A DNA stretch of 64,000 nt from Hetaerina americana (taxonomy: Eukaryota; Arthropoda; Insecta; Odonata; Calopterygidae). Positions 54,056 to 64,000 of the stretch are shown here, piece by piece. A program made the translations under genes and the position numbers. The stretch covers positions 8,694,306 through 8,758,305 of the forward strand of contig JAKTNV010000023.1 in the NCBI GenBank assembly GCA_022747635.1, given 5' to 3'. Position 1 is the stretch's first letter; each line of letters begins with the position of its first letter. The notes under the pieces were generated by a model. The model was not told where the DNA came from and did not search any database. It was given only the letters and a program-made list of their open reading frames with translations.

Positions 54056-57000
54056 TTAATTTTGGTTCTATGTATTATATTCTGCCCTTTATTATCCGAG
54101 GTTTTTTTTTATTGGATGTGTGCTTCTTTAGATGAATTTGAAATAGTTTAAAGATGGCAAATATAATCAAAGAAACCACTGCTCAAAACCGTATTTCTCA
54201 ATGGGCTATATTGTTTTGTTGAGTTGAGGTCCTTCAAGAATGCAAAAAGCAATGTAATAGAGCAGGTTAAATTTTGGGAGCGGGTATTATTAAAACCGAT
54301 GGACAAATCACTTTTTCAATTGGAATTAGACGAATAACCGTATCAGTCACTTTTGTGATTGGGTTTTCCGATATTCAAGGGAAGGATTTGTTGTGTTATT
54401 TCAATTCCATTTATTGGAGCGGAATCTTCATCAACGTCCAGATCGATTCCTGCAAATCCTTTCTAGTTTAGTTGTTAGTTGCGTGTCGGTGAAAAGGTTC
54501 TAAACATTTGAGTATTACATACGACAAACGATGGAAGTAATTGGGGACACGAACAGCTTCCACGTGCACTGCAGTACCCAAGTTTCTACTGTTCTAATCA
54601 TGCGACCGAATTGCTAGCAGCACCATAGCATTGATTTGACATCAGCGCTACTAATTAGGCTATATATCAAATTGCTTAGAGTGATGATAATCAAACACCT
54701 TTACTTTCGCATTAAGAGTGGCGTTTTAAAACGGCCAGTTCTCCATTTTCTCTCTCCTATCTATCTTCTATTCACTTTACCTCTTTATGTATTGCAACTA
54801 TTAATACGTTATATCATCGTCGCGTTTGTGGCATTGGACTATAGACCTGCATCTCATTTACGCCGTACACTTTTCTATTATGTGATCATCGGTCTGGGAG
54901 TGAGTCCAAGCCTAGTTCTGATGATTCAGCCGCACTGTTTACATGTCACGAGTTCGACTCGGCTTAATTCCTCAAATCATGATCCTGTTCGATAATTCAT
55001 GTTTTTATTCCATGGATTATTTTGTGACTCAAAGAAATACAGAATTGAATGAGGAAATAAAATCTACCTTGTGAGGTAATTTGCAAAAACCTCAGAACCT
55101 GCAAAAGGAAAAGGTAAAGCATTGTGAGAAATGGTAATATATACGATAAATGCAAATTTTGCTGCCAGGGTGACAACAATGGTGGTAGTTTAGAGGAGCG
55201 AGGCCCTGCAGTCTCGCTCTCCCAGTCCCGAAAACGTATCTTTTCTCACCCGCGAAAGTGTTCACTCTTCATAAAACAAATAAAACTTTGGAATCGTTCG
55301 CCGGGTATTATCCATAAGATCCGTCAAAATCGAGTGTATGCTATGTATGTGCCCAGAATAGGGTCGATTATCTGAATCATATGGCTAATTAGTTACGGGC
55401 ACAGTTAAAAAAATCCTCCAAAGAGATCTTAAATGTTGCCACTGAAATGAGTAACTTATGGTTTCAAAATAACTCCTGTGGAATAGCAGTGTTTGTCTGC
55501 TATGTTCCTGAAAGAGTTCAACCAAGTGAAGCTCGAGTCTGTAAAATTTTTTATGATTATTAAAAGCTTTGATTTTCGAACGGTGTGGTCGTATCCGAAC
55601 AAGTTTCTTCTCTTACTCTTAATCCAGCTATTCCGTGTGCCCTGCTTACCTTTGGCTCTATCTCAGAGCGAATGTATGGCTAATTGTTTACGCTGTGTTT
55701 ATTGCTGGTATAACGGGTTTTAAATGCGCTCTCGGCACTCAGTTAATCGTCATATCGTTGACGAGTTTCCTCGTGAACATTGATACCTCTCGCAACGTTA
55801 GCGGCATTAATTTTCTTGGGATTTCCACGGCTAGGGAAGAAAGCAGCCACACTCGATATGGCCCAATTCTAATTGAAATGGTGGTGCGTAGCTACAAAAT
55901 AAAATTCCGGTTTAGGTACGTTCGAGGCTGGAAAAGAAAAGCATTCCATGAGCCTTGTAGGAGACTCGTATTATGAATCCGAGTAAGAACTCCAGAAAAA
56001 TATTTCAAGGGAGCCACTGGTCCATTGTCAATTTTTACCGTGTATTTGACTCTCAGGGGGAACGAAAGGGAACTATTGTATTTTGTATCTGCAACTTGCC
56101 TGTGATATGCTTTAATTTTTTCTGTGGTATGTGTGCTTGTGAAATATAGGAAGCCGGACTATCCTAATTTTCCTGACCTCACGACCTAATTACAAATAAC
56201 CCTGTCTAGATAGCTGTCTGTCCAGAAGTCCAGAAGCCTGTCATTGGCCCATCGATTTTCCATCCGTTTCCCGTGCTGTAACCGTCGGATTCCTATACCG
56301 GTGTCGGATAATTCGCCAGTTCACTTTTTCATGTATATTAGGACGTAATTTTTATAATATGAGGATTGAACCTGATGTCGTGCATCATGCTTTCCCCATT
56401 GGAGAGTGAAGTCGGTTCCAAAGTATTAGGTATCGGGGGTATACGAGACTCGTACTACAAGAAATTTGATGTCATCATCAGTTCCAATAATTCTCATTCG
56501 ATTTTTCGATCACTCGAGTTCCAATTTGAAGAGATGTTGTTGTGTAAAACTCGGCGAAAACTTACTTTCCAATAGAAATCTGAATTTGGTAAGTGCCAAT
56601 TCCAATTTTCGGTTTTATTTTCGACAGTTGAATACCGAGACCAATTAGCCAGCCGTGGTCGGAGGGAGTGCACGGGCGACTTTTATCCATGTTTGGCGGC
56701 AACAACAGTTCTCTGATACAATGTATAACGTAGAGTGCATCTAAAAAAACTCAAATGATGAGCGACATGCGTTAATCTTGATGCTTCGTAGGAAGCCTAG
56801 TCTTTTCATTCAAATATCAGTGATTTCTTAGCATTCATCGCTTCCGGTGAGCCTCCAAATCGCTCTCGCCAAAGTTCCTTTTCCCCGGCTGAGCAGGATT
56901 CCCTAACTCTCCCGCCCACGCCAAATAACCCCCCCCCCTATTTCTGAGAGACCTGCGAGTCCTGCAGTCATAAAATCCTCTCTTGCGTGTCACCACAAGC

Positions 57001-57297
57001 TTTTTGCGATGTGTATTCAGAGAAGCATCTCGAGCTGATGAATTCTCCGTCTCCACCCGCCCTGTCTTCTGGTGAGAATGTATTTAGTTTAGTCGCGCAT
57101 TCATACTTCAATTTTCTTTGAACATAGACCACTAAACACGAAGCCCCACCAGTATTTGGAACCATTCCGACGGGTGCTCTTCTACGGCGAAAATCTTCCG
57201 ACCGCGCACCATCGAACTCGGTCACCGCGCTGGCCAATGGCGTGAGGAGGCACCACTGCTCGATGCACGTGGACACCCGTGCATCGAGGTCTGGGGA
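54056..57297. other. No recognisable gene
   Basis: Frames such as 54636-54995 and 55635-55976 have hydrophobic or mixed composition without recognised motifs. No repeat ends seen. Confidence 0.5.
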
Positions 57298-57352
57298 GGC
57301 GGGCGGGCGGTGATGGGGGGCGGGGAGGGGGGGCGGGTGGAGAGGGGGCGGC
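57298..57352 (+). other. G-rich tract, potential G-quadruplex
   Basis: Several runs of three to seven G within 55 bases (gatggggggcggggaggggg and neighbours) satisfy the simple G-quadruplex pattern on the plus strand. It lies in a wider GC-rich patch (57160-57480) with no recognised coding signal. Confidence 0.5.
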
Positions 57353-57782
57353 GGTGAAGGGCGTGGTCGGCGAATGTGGAGCGAAGGAGACGGCAGTGGA
57401 ATCGCCGAGTGGCGGAGGGGGTCGCGCCCCCTTCCCCCGCCAATGGGAGGCCTCCCTCCCTCCTCGCCACTAATCCGAATTTACACTGCACCACCCTGCA
57501 CGGCCACGTTCATGTCCCAATTTTTCTCTCGCCATTCCTCGCACAATTAATGATAGGCGAGTGATCGAACAGAGTGATATAACATGCGGAATTGGGTCTT
57601 TCGGGCGGAGGAGGCTCTCCGTACTGCAGGGACGTCCCTCGCGCTCCACAATACTTGCCAAGCCTCGGCAAGAACTGGAGAATCACCCGTCACGGCCCAT
57701 GCTAGTTTTGTAGGCACGCAAAGTCTCCCGCTTACACGAAGTACACAGGTTCGAACCCCTTCCAGTTCTTGCACGTTGTGGG
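57353..57782. other. No recognisable feature
   Basis: GC-rich at first; a B-box-like ggttcgaacccc at 57749-57760 has no partner A box that I could support. Confidence 0.4.
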
Positions 57783-58080
57783 AGTCGGAATGGTGTGGTG
57801 GCTAATGTACTGGCTTCCTACCCTGAGGGTACGGGTTCTAATCCCGGTGGTGGCCGAGTTTTTTAGTTTTATCTCCCTCCTTAATTTAATGTGGAGGGCA
57901 CTTTGAGTGAGTGCACCGTCCGTCGGATGGGACGTTAAATTGTGGGCCCCTTGGCGCCCTTCGATTAGAGTGGGCTAATGCCGACGCCGGGTCTTCCTCC
58001 ATTCTCTGCAGAGCCCACCCCTCTCGAGCGACCCATCTTTCCCTGATGGCATAAATTACCTCAGCTGTGGGTCGCCCTGT
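57783..58080 (+). mobile_element. SINE2 copy 3
   Basis: The head gtcggaatggtgtggtggct, the B-box-like gggttctaatcccgg, then gtggagggcactttgagtga, cgtccgtcggatgggacg, gctaatgccgacgccgggtc and the tail gtgggtcgccctgt follow the SINE2 order. It diverges from copies 1 and 2 in the middle. Confidence 0.85.
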
Positions 58081-60649
58081 AATGGTGCACTTGCACTCTT
58101 GCGTGTTTCGCTGGCATGAATCATTCTTTTATGAATGCATATTTACGTTAAGTCTTACCGAAAGGTGGGAATGTAACAATTTTAACATGTATTCGCAGCG
58201 GGTTACTTAATCTCAAAGATTCGCTCATAGGTTGTGACTGGGCGCTTTGGAATCTTGCGAAATAATACGATAAGGAGGGCTAAATTTTAGCTGGAGGACT
58301 CGATGATAATGAACTCTAATCTCAACTTTCAAACAATACTTGCGGGGGTATCTATGGTGGCAATGCTTTATCAATATATTATGCATAAAAATACGAGTAG
58401 GTATGATTATAAGTTGTAAAATACACGGGTGAGATTACTGCTAAATAAACTTTGTTTTAAAACAAAAGTCATTGTTCCATTCAATAGCCTATAGGATCTC
58501 AAGCCAGTTAGTCCAATGGATGTGCAAACCTGCTCACATACCAAAATTTGTATGTATTTATAATTGGTGTCCACAAATGGCTGGTGCAATAAAACCGCTT
58601 GGAAATGTGTGTCCGCACTTCAAATATCTTCAAATCAATCAAATATCGCTCAAATATCAAATGTCGCTCTTCAAATCTCAGGATCCTTGCCTTTAGAGTG
58701 GGAAGCACTGATTTCTTTTGTTAAGTCACTGATAGAAAAACATGCACTGTATGCTGTTAAGTATTTAATTGGTAACCGATTTCTAGGTTTTTTTTAATTT
58801 TAACGTTTCGCACATAGTGAAGTACGTGCTTGGTTTTCTCCCTCATCGCATTTTTTTAAATGCTGTGATTATTCACACCACGTCTGCTCCACGGCAAACG
58901 ATCGAAATGGGATGAGAATCGGTTTCGTGGAGAGGGAATCCAAACTGATGGCCGAAGGTGTGAAGGTGAAAGGGAATTTTGAAGGACAGATCGCGGGGTG
59001 AAGCTAAGCTCAGGGCGGCACCCCGTGCAGAGCGGCGGGCGGGAAACGAATGGACTGTGCGGGTGGGTGTTTCGGGGGGTGGGAGTGGTGGAAGTGGCGT
59101 GCCGTTCTCCTTCCTCACCTTCCAGTTGAGTGGTGGACTCGGGCCGAACGGCGGCAGCGCTCCGTGCTTTGCGCGGAAGAGAAGTGTGTCGCCACGTGCG
59201 TTCAATTGACCCTCTCCATCACCTCCCCTATTTCTTCATTACCCTCCTAATACTCTAGGAATAATGAGAGTAATGTTTCGTTCCTCAAAAGAGAGAACTT
59301 ACGTAAACTATTGGACTGGAAAATATCATGAAGTAGCTTCGGGTTTAACGGTAAGCCTTTCCCTCGTAGGAAAATTGTAGTTTTGGTAGCTGGCAAATAC
59401 TTCGGCGAAAACTTCAGTATAATATTTTTGTGGAAATTTAAAGATGTAATAAAATAACTGTACATGCGTCAACACGTTACGAGCAATAATAAAAAAACCT
59501 TGGAATTATTTAGTGGATGACCGAGACTCCATTTGTATTCATTTAAACAGAGTGACGTTTTTCTTCTAGTAGAAGTGCACCCTCCCATATCTTTCTTTAT
59601 TTAGTCGTGAACATTCCGCTACCGAAAACTGATTTCAGATTAAATATGTAATTTTTTGGCAGATTACCAGAATGGCTCTTGTTAAATTCTTCGAGGGGCC
59701 TCCTCGTTCTCACACTAATCTGCGTTTAACTTTATCGGAATGGAGATTGAAAATGTCCCAGCAAGATTTGCCGGAGAAGCTCCTTGCTTGCAACTATCAA
59801 GCCAGATAAAGCATTCATTCCTCTCTCCATAGCCTACGTTATAGCCATTTTTGTATTAAACACTCATTGTTTAGTAATCACTATTAGAAGGTTACCTCGC
59901 GTGCAAAGAATAATCGTTGAAACATATTTGTTTTGATTACTTCAAATAATATATTGCATCCAAAATTACTAGATACTGTGTGACAGACATCAATTGCTTT
60001 GAATGCATGCCAATTGAAAATAAATATTGTATTTTCCGTGTGAATTTTTCATGCGAGCGCAATACCCGGTTCGACTTCCAAAATGTCATTTTCAGGCCAA
60101 GTACAACTTAACGTGGGAATAACTGGCGAGTGTTGGTGGAGGAGGGGAGGAATGGGGTTGCCATAGGGATTTTAAAATTATTTTCTTTTTCAGCCATGTA
60201 ACATTCAAAGCTATGTATGATCTTTGATAAATACATTCAATCCTTCGGTCCTTAAACTTTCAGCGATGCGAGAAATGTCTCCCGTGGGATTCCGGGCGCA
60301 CTGCTCGGCGACGCCTCGCAGGGTTCCATGGAGTTCGGCGGCCTCGCAACATCCAGACCTGCCGTTCGTCGAGCCCTCTTTGAATCTCGACTGATGCGAT
60401 TGTCACTAAAACTGCAATTTTGGACAATTTTAACAAATTCCTTTCTGGATGCGAAGGCTCGCTCTTTTGTTTCTTCAATTTCAACGGAAGCGCATGGATG
60501 ACTCTCGAACTTGGCGCTCGAACTCCCCGCCTCGGGAAAATGTGCGAAGTGACTCCGTCGACGGCCACGCCAAAGCATCAAAGTAACGGGTGGATATTCA
60601 TCCAAACGGAAGAGATTGTTGATGGTTCCGTTGTTCATTACTTTCTCTC
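58081..60649. other. No recognisable gene
   Basis: AT-rich with one GC-richer patch (58980-59210) opening frames on both strands. No supported feature. Confidence 0.5.
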
Positions 60650-60816
60650 CACACGGTGACTCTCCTGCCCCCGAGATCATGGTCAATCGGGTGTCTTCAG
60701 GTGTCCCACCGGCCGAACCACTGGATTTAATGTGGCACCCACGTCCGATTCGGGACTCGAACCCGCGGCCTTTATTAAAGCGATCGTTACCCTCCCGGAC
60801 TAACGCGGCCATCGCG
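60650..60816 (-). mobile_element. SINE3-like element with tRNA-derived head
   Basis: The minus strand reads GATGGCCGCGTTAGTCCGGG (A-box region) and then GGCCGCGGGTTCGAGTCCCG (a canonical B box), about 35 bases apart, followed by about 100 bases of body with a gggtgccac block and cacccgattgacc. The T-arm is intact but the tRNA 3' acceptor half is not found. It could be a lone decayed tRNA pseudogene. Confidence 0.6.
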
Positions 60817-62690
60817 AATTTATGCGCGAATTCCGGAAAAGAGAAGCCACTGTGGGACTGCTCCGAAGATTCTAAAGTTCCGCCGGTAGAGAATGGAAAA
60901 CCGACAGCTGAAAGCCGTGGGCTAATTTTCGAATTGCATTTTCCTCAAAAAAAGGAAAGATCCAATTGATCCATTTGAATATTTAAAGTACTTTTTATGT
61001 AGACAATCCAATCAAACCATCACGTGCAAGTGTAAATTTATGTGGCAATTCCTGCCTTCGTAGACTGTGAAAATAATTTACTTGGGTGGAAATTTCTTCT
61101 GAGGGCAAGCGTTTTAGCATACGCAAGCGATTCTAATTTTGAATATCTTTCCCGTCTAAATGGAAATTTCCCGGGATTCATCTCTATTTACTTCGTCTCT
61201 TATTATCATTCCTACGTTTATGCATTTTTTTGCACATAAATTCTAATTATTGCGAAGATTATCGCCCAGAAATCGTATTTCACAAAGATCCATGCAGGGT
61301 TCAAGTGCCTGTTCTCTTGTCTTGTTAATAGTGGTGCAAGAAAACGAAAAAAGTCTAATTAATATGCATGTATTGCTATTAATAGTTAAAGGGGCGGGTG
61401 TTGACGTTCTGAAATCATGTTGTAGCAAACCGTCTGCAATAGCATTAGAATATTGAAGACTTGACTTTCGAGACGCGTGTGGTGTTCCCATCTTAATTCA
61501 AGGGCAATGGCCTCTATATTTCCTTCCGTGTGGCCAAATAAAAATCAATAGTTGTTTCAGTAGCTAATTCGTGTATCGAGTTCATTCACTTTTGAAAGTA
61601 AATATTATACATTTTGTTCGTTTGGCTCGCTCAACACAGCCAAGGGTTCTTGCTGATGTTTAGCTCGGCCAGCGGACGAAATTAGACGACGATATCACAA
61701 TGTATTGCCAAAATGTTTCGACTAAAACCTCTCTCTTGAAAGAATCAGTGGTGCAGGGAAAACATCTAAGAACAGAGGACGTATCGAGAGGATTTTTGGG
61801 TTTACGATTTGGCGGCAGCTTTCAGAAATTAGCGTGGTTTTTAGTGTCAATTTTCAATAAGATAAAGGAAATTCTTTCTTTGAGAATGTATTACCCTTCT
61901 CCTGGGCATGAAATCTCATAACACACCCGGAAACGACTGCCATTAACCCGAATCGATTCGAATCCCTAATAGGAAGAAAATCCTAAGGATGCGGGAAAGG
62001 TTTTTGTAAGGTCAGTAAGTGGAATTAAAATCTGTTAGTTCAGCTTCTTCGTATGCAGTTTCTGTCGCAGATCGTTGGACGTGCACGTGTACAATCTCTG
62101 GACATCCCGACCAAATGCTTCCGTCCCTCGATTCGCCCCGCGGGTGTCTTCGAAGTCATAGCCCTGGTGAGCAAATTGGCGATGGAGATTCAAGAAGGAG
62201 GTGCCTCGATGGAGGAAGTGCCAGTCGCATACTTCCAGGGTTTATCCTAATGATGCACGGTGCGCTTTACATTTCAGCGAAAACCGTATGGAACTTACCG
62301 CTGGGATCGTCCTAGCGTGTAAACACTGGCGTCGCAGAGCGCCATGCAATCGTCGCTTAAACTGGAATGGAAACTCCAGGTGACTCGAAATATTCACGTT
62401 CCATGGAACGAATCAAAAGGGCCTGGTTAAATCGTGCAACTTTACGAACCCCATCGGTGAAGTTATTCAAGACCTTGTTTTGCATTGGAAGTTTGGAATT
62501 TCGCAGTTTACGACAGTAATATCGAAAGGTACTGCATAAATTGATTGGAAACTCCAATTAGCGTTATTATTACTCTATATTTCCACGTCTGGTGTCCTAA
62601 AAACCTCCTTGCCACGCGCTCTTACCGCGGTTCGCCCGGCGTTGTGTAGGCGTCGATGACACCTATCCTTCAATGTCCCACCATTCCTCT
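60817..62690. other. No recognisable feature
   Basis: No frame with a recognised motif. Confidence 0.5.
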
Positions 62691-62694
62691 AATG

Positions 62695-62742
62695 CAGTCG
62701 CGCCCCCTAATGGAGCAAATGGCCTCGGTAGCCAGCCGCCTC
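62695..62742 (+). mobile_element. SINE2 tail fragment
   Basis: The stretch ccccctaatggagcaaatgg followed by cctcggtagccagccgcctc matches the SINE2 3' end at 13157-13195 with scattered changes. Upstream ggcgtcgatgacacc is possibly related but too diverged. Confidence 0.55.
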
Positions 62743-64000
62743 AAACGATTAATGTGAAATAATTGTGATACCACAAAGTGTTGCCACAAGAAGTTTTTGG
62801 CACTAATTTTCAAATCACTTTACTATGTCTGTAGGGACTCTCTGGGACGCAGACGCAGGTTGGACTGGAACGGGGCCTCTGGTGGGACGTAGAGATTATA
62901 AAATTTCGTAGAAAACCGAAGAATACTACTTATATTTCATTCGTGTGTTTGTAATCTCAGTATGTTATTACTTAACTTTTCAATTTCCAATGCCTGTGTT
63001 GTAAAAAATATTCTGTAGCTTCCCGGGGTATTCACCAAAGTGACATCTAAATCAGTATAAATTGAATTGGCATCGATAATATTTAAATTTCTTCTTTGTA
63101 ATTACATCAATAAGCGTTAGAAAAGAAGATTATCATTTAACAAAAATATATATTGAGGTCATGTTATTCACACTATAAAATCAGTGTTCGGTAAAATGTT
63201 TTGCCATGGATGGTATTTGGGATCTGCAAATCATTTTGCACTCCACGTGAAGCCCAAGTAATGCGGGGGAATCATTTTAATATCTCAAATATTTAATGCA
63301 TGTCCTCTTTTACAAATATCCTTCACGCGCAATGGCCTTGATGATAACAAATAAATTTGTATGAAGGGAATTGCGTTCGAGCGGATCGAGCCAAGAATTC
63401 GTGGTAGATCCCATGGATTACATTTACGACAGTCCCAATAAGTTGATGGATTGATAAATTAATCTACATCTTGCCGTACCACGACGTGCACCGCTATACA
63501 TTCCGTGCCGAACAACCTCTGCCGCGCCCGCCGGGTGGCAGGTTATTGGGCAGATGTGGATTGGATAGAGAGATGATGTGCACGGATGAGGAGAATGAAA
63601 GCAGGTGTGCTTGCCCATCTCATTGTGATATCTAAAATGTAAAGGAAGGAAGACTCGGACAAAGCTTGCAGTTACAGGCTTCACTTCGATGAAGTTTTCT
63701 ACAAGATATCCATCAAATGAAAGAGGGCTTACTTTTTCACAGGATTCAAGTGGAAAAGTACGTTGTCGCTTTAATTTGCGGAGGCTAAAGACAGCGCAGT
63801 ACCAAGTGCCAGACCTAGCCTCTACCTACGCCATAATAATCGTTATTTGAGGAAATCTACAATATCAAGCAAGATTCAATCTCACATGTGTTTCCCAATG
63901 TAATAAAAGTCAAGTATACATACTATTTACATATTTTAAAAGGTTCTTACATAGTTCTTCAATTGATTAAAATTTCCCGAGAGGGAGTCGCATATTTTTT
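62743..64000. other. No recognisable feature
   Basis: AT-rich sequence; a small GC-rich spot at 63480-63540 is unassigned. Confidence 0.5.

Noticed and set aside
57668..57772. 12-bp perfect inverted repeat (gcaagaactgga / tccagttcttgc) with 81-base loop
   Set aside because: One such match within 100 bases is expected by chance in a window of this size; no other element features accompany it.
63460..63550. CR1-like 3' tail (minus strand, agatgtagatta next to a GC-rich block)
   Set aside because: Resemblance is limited to a few bases of the tail; the conserved hairpin block of CR1-A is not present.

Overview
This is a eukaryotic, probably arthropod (insect-like) window made mostly of non-coding DNA and transposable elements. 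The evidence is DD34D mariner transposons, several non-LTR retrotransposon families, a Penelope-like element, tRNA-derived SINEs, long TA microsatellites and no compact operon-like genes. I do not recognise any complete host gene and cannot name the species. Element names used here (RTE-A, CR1-A, RT-B, mariner A to D, SINE1 to 4) are local labels; clade assignments rest on motifs read by eye.

Layout. 1-5 kb: degraded RTE-A copy (-), a small RT relic, a CR1-A 3' UTR fragment, a SINE1 and a terminally complete but decayed mariner A. 7-9 kb: nearly intact mariner B (-), then a CR1-A relic. 10-15.7 kb: SINE4, SINE1, SINE2 and a CR1-A copy (-) that keeps ORF1 (esterase-like), endonuclease and the start of RT. 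16.2-18.8 kb: a 5'-truncated CR1-A (+) with a 567-codon RT frame and its 3' UTR. 19-27 kb: old RTE-A fragment, a GC-rich block, SINE2 and SINE1, otherwise nothing recognisable. 27.6-36.2 kb: RTE-A copies A3 and A4 (-), a second RT-B fragment, a CpG-rich block, a 12-bp-period TA minisatellite and a SINE1 lying between two TA arrays. 36-40 kb: no recognisable gene. 40-43 kb: RT-B (+) interrupted by an internally deleted mariner D. 43-54 kb: a dense nest holding RTE-A copies A5 (+) and A6 (-) tail to tail, a Penelope-like element (-), internally deleted mariner C, half of a mariner B, and RTE-A copy A7 (-). 54-64 kb: SINE relics in otherwise unrecognised DNA.

How the parts relate. RTE-A is the youngest-looking LINE: A5, A6 and A7 are nearly identical and their open frames are almost unbroken. 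Five of seven RTE-A copies have a 5' junction that runs directly into a TA (or TG/TA) microsatellite, whatever the point of 5' truncation, which suggests insertion into such repeats. The two fullest RTE-A copies also carry a 72-codon ORF overlapping the start of the long endonuclease/RT ORF. Mariners C and D have lost the catalytic core and could only move with transposase supplied in trans; mariner B copies are almost identical to each other, so that family moved recently.
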